Below, in pieces: positions 1 through 8,537 of a stretch of 64,000 bases of DNA (position 1 is its first letter; each line of letters begins with the position of its first letter). Below the pieces are notes generated by a model. The model was not told the origin of the DNA and searched no databases. It saw only the letters and a program-made list of their open reading frames with translations. The translations under genes and the position numbers were made by a program. This stretch comes from Thalassobaculum sp965228445 (lineage in GTDB: Bacteria > Pseudomonadota > Alphaproteobacteria > Thalassobaculales > Thalassobaculaceae), in contig OZ245813.1 of assembly GCA_965228445.1 (NCBI GenBank), forward strand, positions 4,526,001-4,590,000, read 5' to 3'.

Positions 1-1
1 G

Positions 2-325
2 CTCGACCGCGCCGAGCTGATCCTGCGCAAGGGCTACCGGCGCGACATCGACAGCTACTCCGCCTTCCTGGAGAACGATCAGACCACCTCGACCGGTCTG
101 GCGGGCTACCTCAAGGAACGCGGCTTCCAGCGGCTGTTCTTCGCCGGTCTGGCCACCGATTTCTGCGTGGCCTGGTCCGTGCTCGACGCCCGCGTGGCGG
201 GGTTCGAGGCGGTGCTCCTGACCGATGCCTGCCGGGCCATCGACCTCGCCGGCTCGCTCGACGCGGCCATGGCCGGGATGGTCGAGGTCGGGGCGGTGAT
301 CAGCGACAGCTCGGCCGTGCTCTGA
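2..325 (+). CDS. pncA: Nicotinamidase/isochorismatase-family hydrolase, C-terminal part
   Basis: The 5' end lies outside the window; about 107 C-terminal residues remain. The product would hydrolyse nicotinamide to nicotinate and ammonia in the cytoplasm (NAD salvage). The visible part carries the GLATDFCV motif with the cysteine nucleophile expected in nicotinamidases, preceded by a DSYSAF segment and followed by the LTDACRAI stretch typical of the isochorismatase fold. The frame ends in TGA at 323-325. The convergent antiporter gene ends 19 bases downstream, so the two probably do not share a transcript. Assignment to PncA rather than another isochorismatase-like hydrolase rests on the DSYSAF and ATDFCV motifs; the N-terminal catalytic Asp and metal ligands cannot be seen. 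Confidence 0.8.
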   Translation, partial: LDRAELILRKGYRRDIDSYSAFLENDQTTSTGLAGYLKERGFQRLFFAGLATDFCVAWSVLDARVAGFEAVLLTDACRAIDLAGSLDAAMAGMVEVGAVISDSSAVL

Positions 326-344
326 CGCTCGGAGCGACGCCGCC

Positions 345-1631
345 TCAACCCGACCGGGCTGCTCCATCCGACCCCGGTCCGCCCTGGGCCTCGGGGTCCT
401 TGCGCATGTAGTGCCGCACCACCTTGCCGGTGGTCAGGCCCTGGACGACGATGGAGAAGATCACCACCACATAGGTGACGGTCAGCAGCAGCGGCTTCTC
501 CGGGTGGTCGGGCAGGGACAGGACCAGGGCGACCGAGATCGCGCCCCGCAGCCCGCCCCAGGTCATGATCGGAACCACGCCCGGCGTGAACTCCCGGCGC
601 AGGCGGAGCGCGGAGATCGGTACGCCGACCGCGACGGCCCGGGCCAGCAGCACCAGCGGGATCGAGGCCAGGCCGTAGAGCAGGTAGGTCGTGTCGAAGG
701 CGACGGTCAGCACCTCCAATCCGATCAGCAGGAACAGCACCGCGTTCAGGATTTCGTCGATCAGCCGCCAGAAGGCGTCCACATGCTCCCGCGTGGCGGC
801 GCTCATGCCGTAGCGCACGCCGCTGTGTCCGATCAGCAGGCCGGCGACCACGACGGCGATGGGGCCGCTCATGTGCAGCGCGTGGGCCAGGGAATAGGTG
901 CCCATGACCAGCGCCAGGGTGAGCAGCACCTCCAGGGCGTAGTCGTCCATCCGGCGCATGATCCGGTAGACGAGCCAGCCGGCCGCGCCGCCCAGCACCG
1001 CGCCGCCGCCGGCCTCCAGCAAGAACAGCTCGGCCATCTCCAGCGCGGTGATCGGGCTGTCCGAGGCCTCGCGGAACGCCACGGCGGTGGCGATCAGGAA
1101 CACCACATAGGCGACGCCGTCGTTGAACAGGCTTTCGCCGGCGATCTTGGTCTCCAGCGCTTTGGGGACCTTGATCGACTTCAGCAGGCTCAGCACCGCC
1201 ACCGGGTCGGTCGGCGAGATCAGCGCGCCGAACACGAAGGCGATCAGCAGCGGCACCCCGGCGATCAGGTGGAAGCCGAACGCGACCAGCCCGGTCGAGA
1301 TCAGCACCCCCAGGGTCGCCATCAGCGCCACCGCCCATTTCTGTTCGTGCAGGGACTCGAAATCCACGTGCAGCGCGCCGGCGAACAGCAGGAAGCCGAG
1401 CATGCCCTTGAGCAGCGCATCGGCGAAGTCGATCTCGAGCACGTGGCGGCGGACCACGTCGTCCACCTCGAAGCCCGGGATTACCGCGTTGAGGCCGACC
1501 AGGATCAGCGAGGCCGCCAGCCCGATGACCACGAGGCCGACCGTTGCCGGCAGGCGGATCACGAAATGGTTCAGCACGCCGCAGGCCGCCGCCAGGCTGA
1601 CCAGGATCGCGGCGATATCGAATGGCGTCAT
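345..1631 (-). CDS. Cation:proton antiporter, CPA1 (NhaP-like) family
   Basis: A 428-residue inner-membrane protein with about 12 hydrophobic segments, expected to exchange Na+ or K+ for H+ for pH and salt homeostasis. The family motifs are clear: ISPTDPVAVL near residues 138-147 and AGESLFNDGVAYV near 164-176, whose Asn170-Asp171 pair is the CPA1 ion-binding 'ND' signature (CPA2 members carry 'DD'). Length is normal for the membrane domain alone. A long cytoplasmic regulatory tail such as those of NhaP2 or eukaryotic NHEs is absent. The gene stands alone, convergent with the nicotinamidase and followed upstream by the RND efflux genes on the same strand. Ion preference cannot be read from sequence. 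Confidence 0.9.
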   Translation of the reverse strand: MTPFDIAAILVSLAAACGVLNHFVIRLPATVGLVVIGLAASLILVGLNAVIPGFEVDDVVRRHVLEIDFADALLKGMLGFLLFAGALHVDFESLHEQKWAVALMATLGVLISTGLVAFGFHLIAGVPLLIAFVFGALISPTDPVAVLSLLKSIKVPKALETKIAGESLFNDGVAYVVFLIATAVAFREASDSPITALEMAELFLLEAGGGAVLGGAAGWLVYRIMRRMDDYALEVLLTLALVMGTYSLAHALHMSGPIAVVVAGLLIGHSGVRYGMSAATREHVDAFWRLIDEILNAVLFLLIGLEVLTVAFDTTYLLYGLASIPLVLLARAVAVGVPISALRLRREFTPGVVPIMTWGGLRGAISVALVLSLPDHPEKPLLLTVTYVVVIFSIVVQGLTTGKVVRHYMRKDPEAQGGPGSDGAARSG

Positions 1632-1780
1632 GGGGCCCCAGGGCGGTTCGGCAAGGAGGACGGAGGAACTGCGTCTAGAGCACGATCGGGACAGATCGAA
1701 GAGATCTGACCCGTAAGGCGCCCTCTAACCTGTCAAAGATAGACCAAACCACCGGGCCGTGCACCGGCAGGCCGCCGCCG

Positions 1781-4700
1781 TCAGTCGTCGCCGGCCCCCT
1801 GCGGCTTCGGTCCGGGCCGCGACGGGGCGGGCAGGTCGTCGCCCTCGGCCACGTCGGGTACGGTCCGCGCGTGAGCCATCTCGGTCTCCAGCTTGCCGGC
1901 GCCGCTGGCCCGCGCGGGGGACAGGCGGGCCAGCGCCAGATAGACCACCGGCGTCAGGTACAACGTGAACACCGCCGCCAGGCCGAGCCCGCCGAACACC
2001 ACCCAGCCGATCGCCATGCGGGCCTCCGCCCCCGGCCCGTGGCTCAGGATCAGCGGCAGTCCGCCCAGGACGGTTGAGACCATCGTCATCACGATCGGCC
2101 GCAGGCGGACCACGGCGGCCCGCTCCACCGCCTCGCGGACCGAGAAGCCGCGGTCGCGGAGCTGGTCAGCGAACTCCACCACCAGGATGCCGTTCTTCGC
2201 CATAAGCCCGATCATCATCACCAGCCCGATCTGGCTGTAGACGTTGACCGAGGTGCCGGTCAGCAGCAGCGCGTAGATTGCGGCCGCGATGCCGAACGGC
2301 ACGGTCACCATGACGATGGCGGCACTGGTCACGCTCTCGAACTGGGCGACCAGGACCAGGAACACGACGACGATGGCGATGGCGTAGGTGATCATCACCT
2401 CGCGCTCCGCCTCGGCGAGCGCCTCCGCCTCGCCCAGCAGGATCATGTCGATGTCCTCGGGCAGGATCTCGTCGGCGATCGCCCGCACCTCGAGCGCCGC
2501 CTGGTTCAGGGTGACGCTCGGGCTCACATCGGCGTCGATCTCGACCGCGCGGCGCTGGACGTGGCGGTCCAGCTCGTTGGCCACTCCCTCCTCGGTGAGG
2601 GTGACCAGACTGGACAGCGGCACCAGCGTGCCCCGGCTGGTGCGCACATGCAGGTTCACCAGGTCGCTCGGATCGTCGATCGCGCCGCCGCGGGCCTCCA
2701 GGATGATCGGGATGGACTCGTCGCGGACGTTGAGGTCGGCCACGTCCAGCCCGTCGATCATCACCCGCAGGGTATCGGCGAGATCGTCCAGCGGGATGCC
2801 GAGATCCGAGGCCCGGCGCCGGTCGATCCGCACGGAGAGCTGCGGCTGGGTCGGCTGATAGGAGATCCGGATGTCGGACAGGTAGGGCTGGCGCCGTTCG
2901 ATCTCCGCCGTCATCCGCTTGGCGGCTTCGTAGAGATCCAGATAGTCGTTGCCGATCAGCGCGACCTCCAGGCCGCCGGTATTGGTGCTGAGGTCGAGAC
3001 TGTTGGAGCCGTAGACGCGGATCCGCATGCCCGGGATCGCGTTCATCTTCGGCCGGAGCTCGTCCATGATCTCCTGCTGCGAGCGGTGGCGCAGATGCCA
3101 CGGCGCCAGCGGCGCGGAGATGAACACCCGGTTCAGGTCGTAGCGGCCGACGATGGTGAACAGGGATTCGATCTCGCCGCTGTCGAGATACGGCCGTAGC
3201 ACCGCCTCCATGCGGTCGGACTGGCGGTCGCTGTAGGACAGGCCGACACCGTCCGGGCCGGAGCCGAAGATGAAGATGTTGCCGCGGTCCTCGGTCGGCA
3301 GCAGTTCGCGGTCGAGCCGCTCGAAGGCCAACCAGGACCCGGCGGCCACCACCACGGCCACGACGATGACCACCAGCGGCACCGCCAGGGCGGCGCGCAG
3401 CGTGGCGGCGTAGACGTCCGCGAGCCGCCGCCCGACCCGTCCCAGGGCCGTGCGCACGCCGAGCCGGCTCGGGCTGTCGGTGCCGAGACGCGCGGCCAGG
3501 GCCGGCACCAGGGTCAGGGCGACGAAGGACGAGATCACCACCGCGATCGCCAGCACGAAGCCGAACTCGCGGAACAGCCGTCCGGCCGTGCTCGGCAGGA
3601 ACGAGATCGGCACGAACACCGACACCAGGGTGGCGGTGGTGGCCAGCACGGCGAAGAACACCTGGCGGGAGCCCAGCACGGCGGCCGCGCGGGCGCCGAG
3701 CGACTGGCCGCGCCGGCGCTGGATGTTCTCCAGCACGACGATGCTGTCGTCGACGATCAGGCCGGTCGCCAGCACCAGGGCGAGCAGGGTGAGGATGTTG
3801 ATGGAGAAGCCGAGCAGCCAGATCGCCGCGACCGAGCCGATCAGCGCGATCGGGATCGACACGCAGGGGATCAGCGTCGCGGCCGGCGAGCCGAGGAAGA
3901 TCCACAGGGTGGCGATGACGATCAGCACCGCCAGGAACAGGGTGTAGAGCACCTCCTCCACCGAACCTTCGATGAACTCGGCGTCGTCGGAGATGACGCT
4001 GACCCTGGCGCGCTCGAAGCGGCCGTTCAGCTCCTCGACCGTCTCGCGGACCCGCTGGGAGATTTCGATGGTATTCGACTGCGCCTGGCGCACGATGCCG
4101 AGGCCGATCACCTGGGTACCGTTCACCCGCACGTAGCTCTCGGCATCCTCGGGGCCGAAGAACACCTGCGCGACATCGCCGATGCGGATGTTGTCGCGGA
4201 TGACGATCGCCTCGACCTCGCTGGCTTTCTCCACCGTGGCGTCGGCCCGCACGATCAGCTCCTGATCCTGGGAGCCAAAGCTCCCGGCTGGAATGTCGAA
4301 CGGCGCGTTCTCCAGCACGTCGATCACGTCGCTGGCCGAGAGCTGATAGGAGCTCAGCCGGAGTGGATCCAGGACCACGCGGAGCTGGCGTTCGCGGTCG
4401 CCGAACAGGGTCACGTCGGCGACGCCGTCGACCGAGATCAGCTCGGGGATGATGTCGTTCTCGACGATCCGGGACAGATCTTCGTCGCTCAACCCCGTGC
4501 CCTGGACCGAGAGCCGCACGATGGGGTCGGCATCCGCGTCGGCCTTGACGACGGCGAGCTGCTCCACATTGTCGGGAAGTTCGCGCTGAACCCGGCTGAC
4601 CGCCTCGCGTACGTCGGCGGCGGCCAGATCGAGATCCTCGCCGGGTTCGAACTCGACCCGCATGCGGAAGTTGTTCTCCTCGCTCGAGGAACTGATCTGG

Positions 4701-4969
4701 CGCACCCCGTTGACCCGGGCGACCGCGCCTTCGACCAGGCTGGTAACCTCCCGATCCATGGTCTCGGGCGACGCGCCCTGCAGGATCCCCCGCACACCGA
4801 CGATCGGCTCATCCACATTGGGGAGTTCACGGACTTCTACCGCGAGGATCGCAGCGAAGCCGGCAATCGCGATCAGCAGGTTGAGAACCAGAACCAGCAG
4901 CGGCCGGCGAACGCTGAGCGCCGGCAGATCGCCGAGGTTGGACGGTCGCTCCGGCTCCGGCGCGCTCAC
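1781..4969 (-). CDS. RND family efflux transporter, permease subunit (HAE1/AcrB-like)
   Basis: A 1062-residue inner-membrane proton/drug antiporter of the hydrophobe/amphiphile efflux family, working in a tripartite pump with the adaptor encoded just upstream and an outer-membrane channel not present here. The order is one TM helix, a large periplasmic porter loop, TM2-6, a second periplasmic loop, then TM8-12. TM4 carries GLIVDDSIVVLENI with the paired Asp residues needed for proton relay, and the late GLMAKNGILVVEFA segment matches TM10-11. The start is GTG, and its GTGA overlaps the adaptor stop by four bases, which indicates translational coupling. A hydrophilic Pro/Gly-rich C-terminal tail of about 35 residues is extra. 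Substrate is not predictable. Confidence 0.95.
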   Translation of the reverse strand: MSAPEPERPSNLGDLPALSVRRPLLVLVLNLLIAIAGFAAILAVEVRELPNVDEPIVGVRGILQGASPETMDREVTSLVEGAVARVNGVRQISSSSEENNFRMRVEFEPGEDLDLAAADVREAVSRVQRELPDNVEQLAVVKADADADPIVRLSVQGTGLSDEDLSRIVENDIIPELISVDGVADVTLFGDRERQLRVVLDPLRLSSYQLSASDVIDVLENAPFDIPAGSFGSQDQELIVRADATVEKASEVEAIVIRDNIRIGDVAQVFFGPEDAESYVRVNGTQVIGLGIVRQAQSNTIEISQRVRETVEELNGRFERARVSVISDDAEFIEGSVEEVLYTLFLAVLIVIATLWIFLGSPAATLIPCVSIPIALIGSVAAIWLLGFSINILTLLALVLATGLIVDDSIVVLENIQRRRGQSLGARAAAVLGSRQVFFAVLATTATLVSVFVPISFLPSTAGRLFREFGFVLAIAVVISSFVALTLVPALAARLGTDSPSRLGVRTALGRVGRRLADVYAATLRAALAVPLVVIVVAVVVAAGSWLAFERLDRELLPTEDRGNIFIFGSGPDGVGLSYSDRQSDRMEAVLRPYLDSGEIESLFTIVGRYDLNRVFISAPLAPWHLRHRSQQEIMDELRPKMNAIPGMRIRVYGSNSLDLSTNTGGLEVALIGNDYLDLYEAAKRMTAEIERRQPYLSDIRISYQPTQPQLSVRIDRRRASDLGIPLDDLADTLRVMIDGLDVADLNVRDESIPIILEARGGAIDDPSDLVNLHVRTSRGTLVPLSSLVTLTEEGVANELDRHVQRRAVEIDADVSPSVTLNQAALEVRAIADEILPEDIDMILLGEAEALAEAEREVMITYAIAIVVVFLVLVAQFESVTSAAIVMVTVPFGIAAAIYALLLTGTSVNVYSQIGLVMMIGLMAKNGILVVEFADQLRDRGFSVREAVERAAVVRLRPIVMTMVSTVLGGLPLILSHGPGAEARMAIGWVVFGGLGLAAVFTLYLTPVVYLALARLSPARASGAGKLETEMAHARTVPDVAEGDDLPAPSRPGPKPQGAGDD

Positions 4970-6081
4970 GAGCCTGCACCTTGCAGTCGTGCCGGTACGG
5001 GCTGCGGGGCCAGGCGGTCCTCCGGCACCATCTCCACCGGTGCGCCCGGCCGCATCCGGTGCAGGCCCTCGACGACGACCAGATCGCCACGCTCAATGGC
5101 GCCATCGATCAGCACCATCGCTTCCTGGCGCTGGAGGATGGTGACGGGAACGCGCTTGGCGGTCTGATCGCTCACCACCCACACGAAGGAGCCATCGCCG
5201 CCCCACTGGATCGCGATCTCGGGCACGCGCGGCCGCTCCGGTCCCTGGATGTCGAGACTGACCCGGAAACTCATGCCCGGGCGCAGGCGGTCGTCCTCGT
5301 TCGGGATGCGGGCCCGCACGGTGAAGGAGCGGTTCTCCTCGTCGACCCGGCTGTCGACGTCGTACACCGTCCCCTCGGCGGACATCTGCGCCCCGGTCCA
5401 GGGCACGACCGATGCGGTGTCTCCGACCGCCACGCGGCCGAGCAGGGCCTCGGGCACGTCGAAGCGGACGAGCAGGCTGGAGCGGTCGTCCAGGGTGGCG
5501 ATGCGGGTGTCGGAGGTGATCCGGTCGCCCACATCCAGGTCGGTCAGGCCGATCCGGCCGGAGAACGGAGCGACGACGAAGCGGTCGGACAGTGCCACTT
5601 CGGCGGTCTTCAGCTCGATGCGCGCCGCTTCCAGGGTGGTGAGCGCGTCGTCGAGGGTGGCCTGGGCCACGGCCCCGGACCGGCTGAGGCTGCGCAGGCG
5701 GGTGACGATCCGGTCGGCGTCGGCGCGCCTGACCCGGCCCAGTTCGACCGCCAGCTCCTCCGCCTCGCGGTCGAGCTCGAGCAAGACGTCGCCCTGGGTG
5801 ACCTGCTGATCGGAGGAGAAGTTGATGGCTTCGACCTCGCCCGCGGCGGGCGCGAAGAGCGTGGCGGAGCGCTGCGCCCGGGCCGTGCCGACCGCCTCGA
5901 GGCGGATGCGTTCGGCGGCAAAGCTCGCCTCGGCGACCACGGCGGCGCTCGCCCGCTGCCCGCCCGGAGAGGCGGACGGCCCGGCGCCGTCATCGGACAG
6001 GAGCGGGCGGGCGAACAGCCAGCCGGCGACGACCAGGGCCCCCAGCATTCCGACGACGAGAATTTGGCGCAGGATACTCAT
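4966..6081 (-). CDS. RND efflux periplasmic adaptor (HlyD/MFP family)
   Basis: A 371-residue periplasmic adaptor linking the RND permease to an outer-membrane channel. I chose the ATG at 6081 because it begins MSILRQILVVGMLGALVVAG, an N-terminal membrane anchor or signal; the open frame further upstream has no such character. After the anchor come a half-lipoyl segment (residues about 60-90), a short alpha-hairpin with a REAEELAVELGRVRRADADR stretch, the second lipoyl half, a beta-barrel domain and a membrane-proximal domain. It overlaps the permease gene by four bases and precedes it in transcription, the usual adaptor-permease order. No local regulator gene is adjacent. Confidence 0.92.
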   Translation of the reverse strand: MSILRQILVVGMLGALVVAGWLFARPLLSDDGAGPSASPGGQRASAAVVAEASFAAERIRLEAVGTARAQRSATLFAPAAGEVEAINFSSDQQVTQGDVLLELDREAEELAVELGRVRRADADRIVTRLRSLSRSGAVAQATLDDALTTLEAARIELKTAEVALSDRFVVAPFSGRIGLTDLDVGDRITSDTRIATLDDRSSLLVRFDVPEALLGRVAVGDTASVVPWTGAQMSAEGTVYDVDSRVDEENRSFTVRARIPNEDDRLRPGMSFRVSLDIQGPERPRVPEIAIQWGGDGSFVWVVSDQTAKRVPVTILQRQEAMVLIDGAIERGDLVVVEGLHRMRPGAPVEMVPEDRLAPQPVPARLQGAGS

Positions 6082-6159
6082 GCGGCCCTCCGGTGGCGGA
6101 CCCGCGCGACAAGGTCCGGCGGGCGCTACGACGGTAAAACGATTCAACCGCCAACGTTC

Positions 6160-6199
6160 GACCGACCGATATCCGTCGCTGCGGATATGCGGGTCGGTC
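6160..6199. repeat. Imperfect inverted repeat between the TPR-methyltransferase and RND operon
   Basis: The arms GACCGACCGATATCCG (6160-6175) and CGGATATGCGGGTCGGTC (6182-6199) pair around a short loop, with a small bulge. The right arm overlaps the stop codon of the methyltransferase gene. No U-tract follows on the minus strand, so it is either a weak terminator for that gene or an operator for the efflux operon that starts about 80 bases further on. The sequence alone does not decide. Confidence 0.4.
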
Positions 6200-7511
6200 A
6201 GGCGGCGATCTTCTCCGCCAAGTATATGATGCCGGTGATGGGTTTGCCGCGGTCGTTTCGCAACGCGGTATGAAGTTTGTCGACGACCCGCATCCCATTC
6301 TCGGCCATGAGCGAAGAGATATAGGCGTCGCCATGGCCAAATCGACCGGAGGGCCGAAGAACCCAGGAGGCGGCGGGCACTTCCGCCTCGACGGAGAAGG
6401 AGAGGAGACCGCGTTCTTCCAGCCGCTCGGCGATCAGGCGGATCGTCGTGTCGAGGGCGCCCATGTAGATGAACACGTCGCCCGCCAGGACCAGATCGAC
6501 CCTGTCCTCCATCTCCTCCAGATAGCTGTCGATGTCGCCGGCGCGCAGCACGTCGTACACGCCCTTCACCTCCGCCTGGCGCAGCATGTTCTCCGACAGG
6601 TCGATGCCGACGAGGTGATCGACGAAGGTCCGGGCCGCGGCGCCGGTCAGACCCGTGCCGCAGCCCAGGTCCAGGGCCCGGGCGAAGCGGCGCCCGCGCC
6701 GGTGCTGGTTGAGCAGGCCGACGATATCGAGATGAATGCGGCACTGCAGATCGCCGACCAAATGGGCCTCGAAGCGCGGGGCGTAGTCGTCGAACAGCTT
6801 GCGGACATAGTCGAGCGGGGCGCCCCGCGTGGTGCGGCCCTCCAGGGCGGCGACCAGATGCTGGGCGTCGCTGCGGCTCGGGTTGATCTCCAGCGCCCGC
6901 CTCAGATGGATCAGCGCGTCGTCGCGCTGGCCCTGGCGGTTCAGCAGCATGCCGACATTGTAGTGCACGGTATCGCTGTCCGGCATGCGCTCGGCCGCCT
7001 GGAGATAGGCCTCCACCGCCTCGGACAGTTCGCCGATCTCCTGATAGGCGTTGGCCAGATTGTTGTAGGTCTCGCCCAGGGTCGGATCGATGTCGAGGGC
7101 GCGGCGGTAATAGTCGATCGCCCGCAGCAGGTGGCCTTCCGACTTCAGGATCACGCCGAGATTGCTGTAGGCGTCGGCGAAGCCGTCATCGACCAGCAGC
7201 GCCTTCTGATAGCAGCTCGCCGCGGCGGCGATCTGTCCGGCCTGTTTCAGGATCAGGCCGAGGGTGTTGAGCGAGCCGGGGGAGCGGGGATCGACCAGGA
7301 CCGCCTTGGCGGAGTGCGGCACGGCGTTGGCGAGATCGCCGCGCTGGAGCAGCAGGGTTCCCATCAGGCTGAGGGCGTCGGGCTCGATCGGATCGGCCGC
7401 CAGCGCGCGGGCGTAGAGAGCCTCCGCCGCGTCCATATGGCCCAGCTGATGCGCGCGGATTGCCTGGGCGACCAGGACCGGGGCCGGCGTTTCGAGCGTC
7501 GCCGTGGCCAT
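6198..7511 (-). CDS. TPR-repeat protein with C-terminal SAM-dependent methyltransferase domain
   Basis: A 437-residue two-domain cytoplasmic protein. Residues about 12-225 form roughly six tetratricopeptide repeats (typical stretches LGLILKQAGQIAAAASCYQKAL and YNNLANAYQEIGELSEAVEAY). Residues about 235-437 are a class I methyltransferase with motif I DLGCGTGLTG at 281-290, an acidic loop-2 segment (GIDLSENML) and a post-motif DLVLAGDVFIYM. I chose the ATG at 7511 because GAGAGGGAGAAAAAGCAGC lies just before it. The methyl acceptor is unknown; such fusions are often labelled 'TPR domain methyltransferase'. The gene follows rpsD on the same strand but the rpsD terminator lies between them. Confidence 0.87.
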   Translation of the reverse strand: MATATLETPAPVLVAQAIRAHQLGHMDAAEALYARALAADPIEPDALSLMGTLLLQRGDLANAVPHSAKAVLVDPRSPGSLNTLGLILKQAGQIAAAASCYQKALLVDDGFADAYSNLGVILKSEGHLLRAIDYYRRALDIDPTLGETYNNLANAYQEIGELSEAVEAYLQAAERMPDSDTVHYNVGMLLNRQGQRDDALIHLRRALEINPSRSDAQHLVAALEGRTTRGAPLDYVRKLFDDYAPRFEAHLVGDLQCRIHLDIVGLLNQHRRGRRFARALDLGCGTGLTGAAARTFVDHLVGIDLSENMLRQAEVKGVYDVLRAGDIDSYLEEMEDRVDLVLAGDVFIYMGALDTTIRLIAERLEERGLLSFSVEAEVPAASWVLRPSGRFGHGDAYISSLMAENGMRVVDKLHTALRNDRGKPITGIIYLAEKIAA

Positions 7512-7630
7512 GCTGCTTTTTCTCCCTCTCCGATTGGATCGTATATCGCTCAATTCCACTGAACAATTGGTTAAGGAAGACTCCGGCAGTCCGCGGCAAC
7601 GGCGGCCAAGGCGAAACCGGGGCCGGAAAA

Positions 7631-7660
7631 GCAAAAGGCCGGCCCCAAGGGCCGGCCAGT
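7631..7660 (-). terminator. Rho-independent terminator of rpsD
   Basis: The stem GGCCGGCCC / GGGCCGGCC (7637-7645 and 7649-7657) has a CAA loop. Read on the minus strand it is followed by CTTTTGCTTTT, a proper U-tract. It lies about 27 bases past the rpsD stop codon. Confidence 0.85.
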
Positions 7661-7686
7661 CGCCGAATTTCTGAGGTCTCGCCAGA

Positions 7687-8301
7687 TCAGCGAGAGTAGA
7701 ACTCGACCACGAGGTTCGGTTCCATCTGCACCGGGTACGGCACATCCTCGAGCTTCGGGATGCGCGTGAAGGTGCCGGTCATCTTGCCGTGATCGACGTC
7801 CAGGTAGTCCGGCACGTCGCGCTCGTTCGACTGCGCGCCTTCCAGGACGACCGGCAGCTCGCGGGACTTCTCCTTGACCTCGACCACGTCGCCTTCGCGC
7901 ACCAGGTAGGACGGGATGTTGACGCGCTTGCCGTTGACCTTGACGTGGCCGTGGTTGACCAGCTGGCGGGCGGCGAAGACGGTCGGCACGAACTTCATGC
8001 GGTAGACGACCGCGTCCAGGCGGGTCTCCAGGATGCCGATCAGGTTCTCGCCGGTATCGCCCTTACGACGGACGGCCTCGGCGTAGTACTTGCGGAACTG
8101 CTTCTCGCCGATGTTGCCGTAGTAGCCCTTCAGCTTCTGCTTCGCCATGAGCTGCACGCCGTAGTCGGTCGGCTTGCGGCGGCGCTGCCCGTGCTGACCC
8201 GGGCCGTATTCGCGGTTGTTGAGCGGGGATTTCGGGCGGCCCCAGAGGTTCACACCGAGGCGGCGGTCAATCTTATGCTTCGCAGCGATGCGCTTGGCCA
8301 T
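7687..8301 (-). CDS. rpsD: 30S ribosomal protein S4
   Basis: A 204-residue primary 16S rRNA-binding protein of the small subunit body, also involved in decoding fidelity. Full length begins MAKRIAAKHKIDRRLGVNLW; the S4 RNA-binding domain lies near residues 94-155 with RLDAVVYRMKFVPTVFAARQ and VNHGHVKVNGKRVNIPSYLV. In E. coli rpsD sits in the alpha operon, but here it stands alone with its own promoter and terminator, as in many alphaproteobacteria. A strong SD (AAGAAGGAGCAACGCG) precedes the ATG. The leader of about 140 bases could carry S4 autoregulation. Confidence 0.98.
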   Translation of the reverse strand: MAKRIAAKHKIDRRLGVNLWGRPKSPLNNREYGPGQHGQRRRKPTDYGVQLMAKQKLKGYYGNIGEKQFRKYYAEAVRRKGDTGENLIGILETRLDAVVYRMKFVPTVFAARQLVNHGHVKVNGKRVNIPSYLVREGDVVEVKEKSRELPVVLEGAQSNERDVPDYLDVDHGKMTGTFTRIPKLEDVPYPVQMEPNLVVEFYSR

Positions 8302-8450
8302 CGCGTTGCTCCTTCTTCTTCTGCCCTTTTCGGGCCGTTTTCGGCCGCTGGGCGGGTTGTCCCGATAGGGCGTCCGGCGGCGCAGAAACCTGCGGGTGCC
8401 GGGCCGGGAACATGCCTCACTGCATGCTCCTCTTTCTCAGGAATGCGCGC

Positions 8451-8478
8451 GTTATACGGATCGTTCCGGAAATGTCAA
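8451..8478 (-). promoter_or_regulatory. Sigma70-type promoter of rpsD
   Basis: On the minus strand a perfect -35 TTGACA (8473-8478) is followed after 16 bases by the -10 TATAAC (8451-8456). Transcription would begin near 8444, giving a leader of about 143 bases before the rpsD ATG at 8301. The leader contains several GC-rich inverted segments and an out-of-frame short ORF (8413 down to 8273). Confidence 0.8.
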
Positions 8479-8537
8479 ACGGGCCGTGCCGCTCGGGGCC
8501 ATGTCGTTCAGGGCGACAAACCTCAGGGCCATAAACC

